From assembly GCA_017960525.1 (NCBI GenBank), contig JAGCZA010000001.1, positions 1 to 63,208 of the forward strand: DNA of 63,208 nucleotides. The letters run 5' to 3'. Below the pieces are notes generated by a model. It saw only the letters and a list, made by a program, of their open reading frames with translations, searched no databases and was not told the DNA's origin. The translations under genes and the position numbers were made by a program. Positions within the stretch are counted from its first letter, which is position 1, and every line of letters begins with the position of its first letter. Shown here in pieces: positions 1-8,289 of the stretch. This stretch comes from Prevotella sp. (GTDB lineage: Bacteria > Bacteroidota > Bacteroidia > Bacteroidales > Bacteroidaceae).

Positions 1-339
1 AACATATCCAATTATCTTAGCAATGCCGATATCTATCTCTCCACCTCGCTGTTTGAAGGAACCAGCAACAGCATTATGGAAGGAATGAATGCAGACCTAC
101 CAATCATTGCCACTAATGTAGGTGACAATGCATATCTCGTAGAGGAAGGCAAGAATGGTCATCTTACGGAGAGAAAGGATGTAGATGCTCTTGCGAAAGC
201 AATCTGTAATCTTGTATCAGACAAAGTAAAACGACAACAATACGGCAGATACAGTAAATGTCTGTTAATTGAGAAATACTCAACAGGGACTTTCCGTGAC
301 AGATATCTGCAAATAATCAAAGAAATCAATTTATTATGA
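1..339 (+). CDS. Glycosyltransferase family 4, C-terminal part (5' end outside window)
   Basis: The frame is open from base 1, so only about the last 112 codons are visible. It contains FEGTSNSIMEG, an E-x7-E pair typical of the nucleotide-sugar site of GT4 (GT-B fold) enzymes, followed by PIIATNVGDN, also usual in this region. The stop overlaps the next start by four bases (ATGA), so the two glycosyltransferases are probably translationally coupled. The Wzc-like gene downstream suggests a role in building an exopolysaccharide or capsule repeat unit on the cytoplasmic side of the membrane. Donor and acceptor cannot be read from the sequence. The region looks AT-rich compared with most of the window, as is common in capsule loci. 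Confidence 0.85.
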   Translation, partial: NISNYLSNADIYLSTSLFEGTSNSIMEGMNADLPIIATNVGDNAYLVEEGKNGHLTERKDVDALAKAICNLVSDKVKRQQYGRYSKCLLIEKYSTGTFRDRYLQIIKEINLL

Positions 340-1454
340 AAGTCGTAGTAACAGGCACACGTGGCATACCTGACATAATGGGTGGGGTAGAGACACATTG
401 CGAGGAACTGCTACCCCGATTGGCTAAATTAGGGTATGACATTATTGTCATCAGAAGGAGCAACTATATTCAGGAAGAAAAACCACTAACAGAATGGAAA
501 GGCGTGAAGATCATTGATATTGATGCCCCCAAGTCAAAGAGCTTCGAAGCAATCATCCATACTTTTAGAGCTATTAACAAGGCAAAAGCACTCGGAGCAG
601 ACCTCGTTCATATCCATGCTATCGGCCCAAACCTGTTATCACCTTACGTACGACTGTTAGGGATGAAAGTGGTGATGACGCACCACGGTCCTGACTATGA
701 CCGGGATAAGTGGGGGAAGGTGGCCAAGATGATGCTGAGGCTAGGAGAAATTCTCGGTTGTAAGTTTGCCAATCAGGTGATTGCCATATCCAACACCATC
801 AAGACGCTCATTGAAGAAAGATGCGGCAGGAAAAATGATGTCACGCTTATCCCAAATGGCGTGAAACAACCCGAAACATGCTCCTATCCTGAATATTTCT
901 GTGAACTTGGTATTGAGGAGGGCAAATACATCTTAGGCATGTGCCGCTTTGTCCCGGAAAAGAACCTGCACCACCTCATTGATGCTTTCCTGTTACTCAA
1001 GAAATCGAAACGTATCCCCAATGACATGAGGCTTGTGCTGGCAGGTGATGCAGACTTTGAAGATGATTATTCAATGTCTCTCAAAAAAAAAGCAAGAGAG
1101 AATTATGTCGTCCTGACAGGATTCATCAAGGACAGGAAACTTCACTCGCTCCTGACCAATGCATCTTGTTATTGTCTGCCAAGTAGCCACGAAGGATTGC
1201 CTATTGCTTTGCTCGAAGCTATGTCATACAACATTCCCGTTGTGGCAAGCGATATACCTGCTAATATGGAAATCGGACTTGATGACAGCCACTATTTTCC
1301 TTGTGGGGACATAGAAAAACTTGCTGATAGACTAGAGGAAATGATTTCCCGTTCACATAAGATACACTATGACATGAGTCTCTATGCTTGGAACATAATA
1401 GCCAAACAAACTGCTGAGGTATATAATAAAGCCTATAATAAAGCAGCAAAATAA
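336..1454 (+). CDS. Glycosyltransferase family 4
   Basis: A 372-residue GT4-type enzyme of usual length. The N-terminus has the glycine-rich acceptor-domain loop (VTGTRGIP...GGVETH). The C-terminal Rossmann domain has SSHEGLPIALLEAM, the E-x7-E motif that binds the donor nucleotide sugar. The ATG overlaps the upstream stop (ATGA), and a Wzc-like kinase follows after 49 bases, so all three are read as one exopolysaccharide assembly unit. The predicted role is transfer of a sugar to a lipid-linked intermediate; sugar specificity is unknown. AT-rich composition resembles the preceding gene and differs from the kinase onward, consistent with a variable glycan locus. Confidence 0.9.
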   Translation: MKVVVTGTRGIPDIMGGVETHCEELLPRLAKLGYDIIVIRRSNYIQEEKPLTEWKGVKIIDIDAPKSKSFEAIIHTFRAINKAKALGADLVHIHAIGPNLLSPYVRLLGMKVVMTHHGPDYDRDKWGKVAKMMLRLGEILGCKFANQVIAISNTIKTLIEERCGRKNDVTLIPNGVKQPETCSYPEYFCELGIEEGKYILGMCRFVPEKNLHHLIDAFLLLKKSKRIPNDMRLVLAGDADFEDDYSMSLKKKARENYVVLTGFIKDRKLHSLLTNASCYCLPSSHEGLPIALLEAMSYNIPVVASDIPANMEIGLDDSHYFPCGDIEKLADRLEEMISRSHKIHYDMSLYAWNIIAKQTAEVYNKAYNKAAK

Positions 1455-1503
1455 AGGTATAATATTCTTAGGTAATTATATTAATAAATAAAAATTATAT
1501 CTT

Positions 1504-4050
1504 ATGACAGACAAAGTAGAAATTGATTTGGAAGACCTCGACGACCTGAAAGACCTTATAGGCGACGAGAGAAAAGAAGCAAGTTTTAGCTTCCAGAAAG
1601 TATTTACCCATCTGGTGCTGAACTGGCAGTGGTATCTGCTTTCTTTAGTCATCTGTATGTGCGGAGCCTACTTATATCTGCGCTATGCCCAGCCCATCTA
1701 TCAGGTGTCGGCCAGAATGTTGGTGAAGGATGAGGACAAGAAGGCGAGTAGTTCGGTCAAACAGATGCTTCCTAACATGGAAGACTTCGGCATTATGAAT
1801 AACTCCAGCGGTTTCGACAATGAGGTAGAGATACTGCAGTCGCCAGTCACGGTACATGATGCCGTGAAGCGCCTGAAACTCTATACGGACTATCAGTTCG
1901 ATGGGCACATTCGGAAACAGCTACTCTATGCCAACCAGCCAATTAGCGTAGACCTCGAGCCAATGTCGCTCGACTCGCTGGACTACCATATTCTGGAGGG
2001 CATCCGTTCCATACAGATAGCTATCTTGAAGATAGGAGAGAACTATCATGCCGACATTGGGCTGGTTTACAACGGGAAAGTTATGAAGGAGTACAGTAAA
2101 GACATGGATTCGCTTGGTGCATCACTCAAGACAGATTACGGTACAATCTCTTTTATGAGTAACCCAAAGTATAATAAAAACAAGGAAGACCGCTTCAAGA
2201 AGGGAACCAAGCTCCTTGTTACCATACGTCCGCCTATGGTGGTAGCGCTCGATTATATGCGACGCTTGAGCGTGGAACAGACATCGAAGAAAACCACGAT
2301 AGCGTCCATCACCCTTAATGACAAGAGCGTTATCCGAGGTGTCGACTTCATCAACGCGCTCGTGCTTTGCTATAACGACCAGGCCAATATAGACAAAAAC
2401 GAGATAGCACGGAAAACGGAGGAGTTCATCAACCAGCGCATAGAGAAGATTGACGCCGAACTGGGAACTACGGAGAACTCATTAGAGAACTACAAGCGGC
2501 GCAATGCGGTCACTCAATTAGAGGCTGACGCAGCACAGTCATTGCAACTCTCGGCCCAGTATGCTGCCCGTCTGGCTGATGTTAACACGCAGTTGCAACT
2601 GCTCGACTATCTGCAGCAATATGTGGATAACATTGACAACCGCTACAAACTGATACCGGCCAATATAGGTATGAACGACCAAGCATCCACCCAGTTAATA
2701 GGCGACTACAACAGAGCGGTGCAGGAGCGTAACCGACTGATGCGGAGTGCTAGTGAGCAGTCGCCACAGGTGCAGACTCTTACCGCCACGCTCGACGACC
2801 TGGAAAACTCCATCCGGCAAGCGCTGATGCAGGCCCGCCATTCTTCCGAACTACAGCGCAAATCCATTCAGACCCAGTATGACAGGTATCAGGGGCGCAT
2901 CGGCAACACGCCGGAGCAGGAGCGTGTGCTCAATCAGATAGGTCGTCAGCAGGAAGTGCGCTCCGGCCTCTACCTGCTACTGCTGCAGAAGCGCGAGGAA
3001 AACAGCATCTCACTCGCGGCAACAGCTGACAAGGGAAAACTCATTGCCCCTCCCCTAAGTGAGGGACAGGTCAGCCCGCGAAAGGGTATGATTCTTATGA
3101 CAGCCTTCGTTATAGGTCTACTCATCCCGTTTGTTATCTTATTTGTCATAGAACTGCTGCGTTACCGCATAGAGGGTCGTGAGGATGTCGTCTCGCTCAC
3201 CAAAGTGCCTATCGTGGCCGATGTGCCTGCGGCTAACGAAAAGGCGAAGACCACTGCGGGCATCGTGGTACAGGCCGACAAGAACAGCCAGATGGACGAG
3301 GTGTTCCGATCGCTGCGCACTAATGTGCAGTTTATGATGCAGGAGAACGAGAAAATCATCCTCTTTACCTCTGGCACCTCCGGCGAAGGCAAGACGTTCC
3401 TCGCTGCCAACCTCGCAATGTCGTTTGCATTGCTCGGCAAGAAGGTTGTCCTTGTAGGATGCGACATTCGCAAGCCCGCACTCGGACGACTGTTCGGAAC
3501 GTCAAACTCAAAACTTGGCCTCACCAATCTGCTCAGGGTCGAGCACGTCACGGCAGAACTCCTGCACAAAGAAACGTGCGACTCCGGACTACACCCAGAT
3601 CTTGACCTCCTGCTATCGGGGCCTGTTCCTCCGAATCCTACGGAACTGTTGAGTAGGAAGAGCCTGAAGACGGTACTTGATCTGTTAAGCGAGGAGTACG
3701 ACTACATCATTCTCGACTCTGCTCCCATAGGACTAGTCACTGACACGTTTCAATTGGCCCACTATGCCAATGTCAGCTGCTTCGTCTGCCGTGCAGACTA
3801 TACTCCAAAGGCAAACCTCGAACTGCTTGACTCCCTTGTTGAGGAAAACAAACTTCCAAATGCCTGCGTAGTGCTCAACGGAGTCGATATGTCGAAGAGG
3901 AAGTACGGTTACTATTATGGATACGGCCGTTACGGCAAATATGGACGCTACGGCCGTTATGGTAAATATGGCTATGGACACTACGGCAACTATGGTAACT
4001 ATTCTGCCTCCCATTATGGAAGCAAGGATGATAACAGTATCAAGAAATGA
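1504..4050 (+). CDS. Wzc-like chain-length determinant and BY-family tyrosine kinase
   Basis: An 848-residue inner-membrane protein controlling length and export of exopolysaccharide. Visible parts in order: an acidic N-terminus; TM1 near residues 42-60; a Wzz-type periplasmic domain with a long coiled-coil region (roughly 300-480); TM2 near 529-549, preceded by the usual SPRKG motif; then a cytoplasmic BY-kinase. The kinase shows Walker A SGTSGEGKT (about 623-631), Walker A' CDIRKP (about 653-659) and Walker B IILDSAP (about 736-741). The C-terminal tail (about 800-838) is almost wholly Gly, Tyr, Lys and Arg with many tyrosines, the cluster this family autophosphorylates. It follows two glycosyltransferases, and no outer-membrane export (Wza-type) gene is in the window. 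Confidence 0.93.
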   Translation: MTDKVEIDLEDLDDLKDLIGDERKEASFSFQKVFTHLVLNWQWYLLSLVICMCGAYLYLRYAQPIYQVSARMLVKDEDKKASSSVKQMLPNMEDFGIMNNSSGFDNEVEILQSPVTVHDAVKRLKLYTDYQFDGHIRKQLLYANQPISVDLEPMSLDSLDYHILEGIRSIQIAILKIGENYHADIGLVYNGKVMKEYSKDMDSLGASLKTDYGTISFMSNPKYNKNKEDRFKKGTKLLVTIRPPMVVALDYMRRLSVEQTSKKTTIASITLNDKSVIRGVDFINALVLCYNDQANIDKNEIARKTEEFINQRIEKIDAELGTTENSLENYKRRNAVTQLEADAAQSLQLSAQYAARLADVNTQLQLLDYLQQYVDNIDNRYKLIPANIGMNDQASTQLIGDYNRAVQERNRLMRSASEQSPQVQTLTATLDDLENSIRQALMQARHSSELQRKSIQTQYDRYQGRIGNTPEQERVLNQIGRQQEVRSGLYLLLLQKREENSISLAATADKGKLIAPPLSEGQVSPRKGMILMTAFVIGLLIPFVILFVIELLRYRIEGREDVVSLTKVPIVADVPAANEKAKTTAGIVVQADKNSQMDEVFRSLRTNVQFMMQENEKIILFTSGTSGEGKTFLAANLAMSFALLGKKVVLVGCDIRKPALGRLFGTSNSKLGLTNLLRVEHVTAELLHKETCDSGLHPDLDLLLSGPVPPNPTELLSRKSLKTVLDLLSEEYDYIILDSAPIGLVTDTFQLAHYANVSCFVCRADYTPKANLELLDSLVEENKLPNACVVLNGVDMSKRKYGYYYGYGRYGKYGRYGRYGKYGYGHYGNYGNYSASHYGSKDDNSIKK

Positions 4051-4333
4051 GGTGAGTTCATTTGTCGTTAGACTCAAAGTGCTTCCTCATTAAAAACCGG
4101 ACTCCAAAAGCTGTAAAAGACTAATATAGTTCACCACTCGGCCTCGTCAAAGAACTATAAGACATACAAGTTTCGGAAACTCCAAAATCGCCGCCTACAC
4201 AGTACAGATGACAATTCCCAAAAGCCTATTACAACGAAGGAGCCATCGTGCTGAGAAGGAGGAGAAACACCGCAACGAGGGCTCGTACCCCTCTGGCCAA
4301 GGCACGTGCTGAATTCGCAGAGAAGACAGGTAA

Positions 4334-4471
4334 TGCGACAGGGGGGCTGAGGCACCTCGAGCACAACAGCAGAACTCTTCGGCTCGTATCTATCATCTCG
4401 ACGGCACACCTGCCGATGACGCTTCATGTGGCATCCTCATTCAGAACAACCAAAAGCTCGTCAGGAAATAA
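4334..4471 (+). pseudogene. Possible relic of a secreted protein's C-terminal tail
   Basis: Between the kinase stop (4050) and the metallopeptidase start (4489) no intact gene fits. The frame 4334-4471 ends ARIYHLDGTPADD...GILIQNNQKLVRK. This resembles the short C-terminal tail of many Bacteroidetes secreted proteins (xIYxLDGxx ... GIxIxNGxKxVxK). The frame is closed by a stop just upstream at 4331, and no long matching frame continues, so it would be a 3' remnant after frameshift or deletion. Nothing recognisable was seen in 4051-4333. Chance resemblance cannot be excluded. Confidence 0.3.
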
Positions 4472-4488
4472 TATGCGAAGAAAACAAT

Positions 4489-5061
4489 ATGTCGATACAG
4501 GTGACATATAAGAGAACCAACAGGCTGACGATGCGCATCGTGAAGAATGGCGATGTGCATGTGTCGGCACCTATCGGGATGCCTAAGTCTGAGGTGGAAC
4601 AGTTTATTGAAAAGCACCGTGATTGGATTGTCGAGGCACGAAAGAGGAACTACGAAAGTGAAAAACGGAGGGCAGAGTTTTACAATCAATTGCCGCTAAA
4701 AACGAGAGAACAAGTCAATGATTCGCTTCAACGCTTGAAAGCCCTGATTGAGCCGATGGTAGAGCGTCACTCAAAGGAGATGGGCGTGAAACCTTCCATT
4801 GTCTATTACAAGCCGATGATCTCCCGATGGGGCATTTGCAATGTTGAGGACAAATCTGTTTGCTTTTCTGCATACGTGTTGCTGCTGCCGGAATGGTGCG
4901 TCGAACATATCGTAGTACATGAGTTGTGCCATCTACTTGAACCCAGCCACAATGCCCGTTTCCATACACTAATGGACAAGTATTTCCCTCGTTGGAAAGA
5001 AGCTCGTAAAGAGACGCGGCAAATCTGCAAGATGGAAGAAGGTGAAGACGGTGGTGATTGA
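4489..5061 (+). CDS. YgjP-like (DUF45) zinc metallopeptidase
   Basis: Predicted 190-residue cytoplasmic protein of the YgjP/DUF45 family. VVHELCHLLEPSHN carries HExxH (H144, E145, H148) with a further His at 154 as probable third zinc ligand. PMISRWGICN upstream is the conserved R-W-G segment of the family. The start was set at the ATG at 4489 (MSIQVTYKR); an upstream start at 4426 would add 21 unconserved residues and run through the relic before it. Members often neighbour type I restriction genes, but none is visible here. No substrate is known for most of the family. Confidence 0.85.
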   Translation: MSIQVTYKRTNRLTMRIVKNGDVHVSAPIGMPKSEVEQFIEKHRDWIVEARKRNYESEKRRAEFYNQLPLKTREQVNDSLQRLKALIEPMVERHSKEMGVKPSIVYYKPMISRWGICNVEDKSVCFSAYVLLLPEWCVEHIVVHELCHLLEPSHNARFHTLMDKYFPRWKEARKETRQICKMEEGEDGGD

Positions 5062-5070
5062 AATCTTTTG

Positions 5071-5078
5071 TATTTTTG
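5071..5078 (+). promoter_or_regulatory. Bacteroidetes -7 element before the GH97 gene
   Basis: TATTTTTG fits the TAnnTTTG -7 consensus and lies 28 bases before the chosen GH97 start. No clear TTTG was found 19-21 bases upstream, so only the -7 half is supported. Confidence 0.45.
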
Positions 5079-5106
5079 CCACAAAACACGAATATACGAA
5101 CTATCT

Positions 5107-7050
5107 ATGAAAAAGACATTCTATTGCCTTGTCCTGTTGCTGCTGGGCGGTGGGACGGCTGTGGCGAAGGACTACACGCTGTCGTCGCCTAACGGGAAGA
5201 TTGGCGTGACGGTGAGTGACAACGGCGGACTGCACATCAGCGTGGCCTGCGGCGGAAAGGACGTGGTAAGCGTCGCGGCTGGCATGAACGGGAAAACGCT
5301 CCGCATCGGCAGTGCAAAGAACAGCACGGTCACCGTCGATACAGACGCACCACTCTACCGCCAGCCACACATCAACCTGGTATATAGGCAAATGGACCTG
5401 CGCCTGAACGACGGTTGGGGCCTGCAAGTGAGGGCGTGCGACGAGGGGGCCGCCTACCGCTTCTACACCCAGAACAAGGGCGAGACCATCGTCAGCGGTG
5501 AGCAGGCCGACTTCCGTTTCCCTGAGGGGGCGAAGGGCTGGCTCGCATACACCACCAACGCGGAGAAGCCATTCGCCATGGCCTTCCAGAACACCTACCA
5601 CGAGACGCACCTGGTGGATGCGCGCCCATTGCCCGCCTTCTTGCCTGCAACCGTCGAGGTGTCTGAAGGGGTGAAGGTCACCATCCTGGAGAGCGACCTC
5701 CGCAGTTATCCAGGTATGTTCGTCACAGCCGACGGCGACGGGCTGAATGCTTGTTTTGCCCACTACCCCAAGCAGATGGACTACTACCGCTGGCGAGGGA
5801 TGTCATACGTCAGCCAGACTGAGGACTTCATTGCCCGCAGCACAGGTCGCCGCACCTATCCCTGGCGCGTGATGGCCATCACAGAAGACGACACCGAAAT
5901 GCCCGTGAACAATATGGTCTATGCGCTGGCCGAACCCAACAGGATTGGCGACACGTCGTGGATAAAGCCGGGCAAGGTGGCCTGGGACTGGTGGAACGAC
6001 TGGAACCTGCGCGGCGTGGACTTCGAGGCGGGCATCAACACCGCCACCTATCTCCACTACATCGATTTCGCCGCGAAATACGGACTCCAGTACGTTGTGC
6101 TCGACGAAGGCTGGTACGACTCAGGGCGCGGCGACCTGATGAACGCCATTCCTGCCATCGACCTGCCCCGCATCATCGGCTACGCCCGACAGAAGGGCAT
6201 CGGCATCGTGCTGTGGACGGTGTTCAACGTGCTGGACAGGCATCTGGAGGAGGCCTGCCGCAAATACGGCGACATGGGGGTGAAGGGCTTCAAGGTGGAC
6301 TTCCTCGACCGCAACGACCAGACCGCCGTCGAGATGGCCGAGCGCATCGCCGCCACGGCCGCCCGCCACCACCTGATGCTCGACTACCACGGCTTCTACA
6401 CGCCCACGGGTCTCAGCCGCACCTACCCCAATGTGGTGAACTACGAGGGGGTGTTCGGAATGGAGGAGTGCCGATGGGCCAAGAAAGAGACCGACATACC
6501 GCGCTACGACGTCACCTTCCCCTTCATCCGCATGATGGCCGGACAGGTGGACTTCACCCCCGGTGCCATGCGCAACGGCACGCGGGAGAACTGGGTGGAG
6601 TGCTACCAGAACCCCGTCTCAATGGGCACACGCTGCCATCAGGCCGCCTGCTACGTGGTGCACGACTCGCCCTTTACCATGCTCTGCGACGCGCCGTCGA
6701 ACTATGAGCGCGAACCTGACTACACTAAGTTCATCGCCGCCATTCCCGTTGTGTGGGACGAGACGCGGGTGCTGCAGGGTGAGATGGGCCGTTATATCGT
6801 CAGCGCCCGCCGCAGCGGCAGCGACTGGTACGTGGGCGGACAAGCCGGATGGGACGGGCGCGAGGTGGTGCTGCCGCTGTCGTTCCTCGGCGACGGCCAG
6901 TATGAGGTGACGCTGCTGGCCGACGGTGTCAACGCCAACCACAATGCCGAAGACTACACCATGACCACCACCACACAAAAAGCCGCCGACCGTATGACCA
7001 TCAGGATGGCTTCTGGCGGCGGCTTTGTAATGAAATGCCGTAAGCGCTAA
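5107..7050 (+). CDS. Glycoside hydrolase family 97, secreted
   Basis: A 647-residue GH97 enzyme with a signal peptide (MKKTFYCLVLLLLGGGTAVA). The start at 5107 was chosen because an in-frame start at 5068 would put 13 extra residues before the signal peptide. The N-terminal beta-sandwich (TLSSPNGKIGVTVSDNGG) and the barrel core (WDWWNDWNLRGVDF; LDEGWYD) are typical. KVDFLDRND places Asp398 where retaining GH97 members have an Asp nucleophile, and NYEGVFGMEE places Glu447 nearby. The pattern suggests a retaining alpha-galactosidase-like enzyme more than an inverting SusB alpha-glucosidase. That is inference. It likely acts in the periplasm or at the cell surface. It is convergent with lpxH, overlapping by 4 bases. 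Confidence 0.92.
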   Translation: MKKTFYCLVLLLLGGGTAVAKDYTLSSPNGKIGVTVSDNGGLHISVACGGKDVVSVAAGMNGKTLRIGSAKNSTVTVDTDAPLYRQPHINLVYRQMDLRLNDGWGLQVRACDEGAAYRFYTQNKGETIVSGEQADFRFPEGAKGWLAYTTNAEKPFAMAFQNTYHETHLVDARPLPAFLPATVEVSEGVKVTILESDLRSYPGMFVTADGDGLNACFAHYPKQMDYYRWRGMSYVSQTEDFIARSTGRRTYPWRVMAITEDDTEMPVNNMVYALAEPNRIGDTSWIKPGKVAWDWWNDWNLRGVDFEAGINTATYLHYIDFAAKYGLQYVVLDEGWYDSGRGDLMNAIPAIDLPRIIGYARQKGIGIVLWTVFNVLDRHLEEACRKYGDMGVKGFKVDFLDRNDQTAVEMAERIAATAARHHLMLDYHGFYTPTGLSRTYPNVVNYEGVFGMEECRWAKKETDIPRYDVTFPFIRMMAGQVDFTPGAMRNGTRENWVECYQNPVSMGTRCHQAACYVVHDSPFTMLCDAPSNYEREPDYTKFIAAIPVVWDETRVLQGEMGRYIVSARRSGSDWYVGGQAGWDGREVVLPLSFLGDGQYEVTLLADGVNANHNAEDYTMTTTTQKAADRMTIRMASGGGFVMKCRKR

Positions 7051-7811
7051 AGAATGCTCTCGCCCTCGATGTACTGCGAAGTGAAGAGGTGCTCACCATC
7101 GTAGACCACGTAACTGAACTGGCTGATCCAGTCGCCAAGGATGATGACACGGGCCTTCTTCGTCAACTGAAGGTCTACGTCTATGTGGCGATGCCCGTAG
7201 ATGAAATAGTCCACGTTGGAGTGATACTGGATATACTTCTTGGTGTAGAGCAACAGGTGCTCACGGTCCTCGCCCATATAAGGAGGCTCCTCACCGTTGG
7301 GACGCTTCATCCGAGAGTGCTTGGCCCACGTCTGGCCGAACCACATTCCCCAGCGGGGGTGCAGGGCGGAGAAAGCCACCTGGCAGAGGCGGTTGTGGAA
7401 TATCCATTTGATGAACTTGAACCGTGGGTTAGGGTCTCCAAGGCCATCGCCGTGGGCAAGGAAGAATATCTTGCCGTAGAGTTCGGTGGTGAGCGGCTTC
7501 TTGTGGAGAATGACGCCGCACTCCCGCTCCAAGTAGTCGTAGGCCCAGATGTCGTGGTTGCCGGTGAAGTAGTGCACCTCGACCCCCATATCGGTCAGCT
7601 CGGAGAGTTTCCCCAGGAAGCGGGTATAGCCCTTTGGCACCACATAGCGGTATTCGTACCAGAAGTCGAACATATCGCCCAGCAGATAGACCGCAGCCGC
7701 CTTTTCCTTGATGTTGTCAAGGAAGCGCACGAGCCGCCGCTCCTGCATCCGTCCGTGCTCGACGGCCCAGGAACCCAGATGGGCATCGCTTAAAAAGTAA
7801 ATCTTTTTCAA
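7047..7811 (-). CDS. lpxH: UDP-2,3-diacylglucosamine diphosphatase (LpxH-type)
   Basis: A 254-residue calcineurin-like phosphoesterase, probably releasing lipid X (2,3-diacylglucosamine 1-phosphate) in lipid A synthesis at the inner membrane. Metal ligands are visible in order: SDAHLG (D9, H11), GDMFDFW (D46), GNHD (N85, H86), AHGDG (H120) and YGHRH (H207, H209). The start is odd: the codon at 7809-7811 is TTG on the minus strand and lies exactly at the edge of the inverted repeat at 7811. The next in-frame Met is residue 22, beyond the catalytic DAHLG, so an upstream start is required. It is probably transcribed with the genes at 8290-10087. Confidence 0.88.
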   Translation of the reverse strand: MKKIYFLSDAHLGSWAVEHGRMQERRLVRFLDNIKEKAAAVYLLGDMFDFWYEYRYVVPKGYTRFLGKLSELTDMGVEVHYFTGNHDIWAYDYLERECGVILHKKPLTTELYGKIFFLAHGDGLGDPNPRFKFIKWIFHNRLCQVAFSALHPRWGMWFGQTWAKHSRMKRPNGEEPPYMGEDREHLLLYTKKYIQYHSNVDYFIYGHRHIDVDLQLTKKARVIILGDWISQFSYVVYDGEHLFTSQYIEGESIL

Positions 7812-8279
7812 AATGAGAAATGATAAATGAAAAATATGATTACATTTGTACGCTAAAACGCTATGGTCTTCCGATCTTTGCTTTTAGGGTTTTTACGGAA
7901 CTGACCAACATTCTGATAAGTTCTTCACAATCGTTGTGTATTGAATTAAATTCTTTTTCATTCAAGTAATCTCCTTCATAAAGTTTCTTCAGCCAATAAG
8001 ACGTTTCGTCGGCCTCTTTCAGAGCAATGTTCTGTTTACTGAGATAATCCAATGTACTTTGTGCATTACGACTTTCGGTTAAATTGGCTCCGATGCTGGT
8101 GCCGCTCCTCAGCACTTGCTTAGAAATGATAAATTCTTTTTTTTCCGAGACGAGATACTTATGCATTTTGACAATCCTTTCGCCAAATTCATCAGCCTTT
8201 TCCAATAAGATGTTCCGTCTCCTCTCCATACAGATAGTTTTCAAAACTAATCATATTTCTCATTTATCATTTCTCATTT
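7811..8279. repeat. Stem-loop element: inverted heptamer arms enclosing a four-helix gene
   Basis: The left arm (7811-7841) and right arm (8249-8279) are each 31 nt. As reverse complements they match at 30 of 31 positions. The arms are built of 7-nt units of the type AAATGAN. The left arm extended to 32 nt (7811-7842) matches the 5' arm inside the GH43 gene (44181-44212) at 29 of 32 positions, and the right arm matches that gene's 3' arm (44243-44274) at 27 of 30. The loop holds the four-helix gene. The element fills almost the whole gap between the MIP18 gene (stop codon from 8290) and lpxH (start at 7811). Confidence 0.8.
7861..8229 (-). CDS. Four-helix bundle protein (23S rRNA IVS / S23 family)
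   Basis: A 122-residue, all-helical protein. The start at 8229 gives MERRRNILLEKADEFG, close to the usual family opening; an upstream TTG at 8244 adds five residues. Conserved features are RSGTSIGANLTES and the region around LSKQNIALKEADETSYWLKKL. This family (TIGR02436/PF05635) was first seen in intervening sequences that interrupt 23S rRNA as stem-loops in Leptospira and Coxiella; its function is unknown. Here the gene likewise sits in the loop of a 31-bp inverted repeat, but between protein genes. It looks distinctly AT-rich beside its neighbours, which suggests acquisition. Confidence 0.9.
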   Translation of the reverse strand: MERRRNILLEKADEFGERIVKMHKYLVSEKKEFIISKQVLRSGTSIGANLTESRNAQSTLDYLSKQNIALKEADETSYWLKKLYEGDYLNEKEFNSIHNDCEELIRMLVSSVKTLKAKIGRP

Positions 8280-8289
8280 ATCGTTTACC

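Noticed and set aside
4248-4511. 87-codon reading frame
   Set aside because: Arg-rich, no recognisable motif, overlaps the metallopeptidase start and the tail relic in other frames.
7861-8229. Avd-type accessory protein of a diversity-generating retroelement
   Set aside because: The four-helix fold is shared with Avd, but no reverse transcriptase and no template/variable repeat pair with adenine-biased differences was seen nearby.
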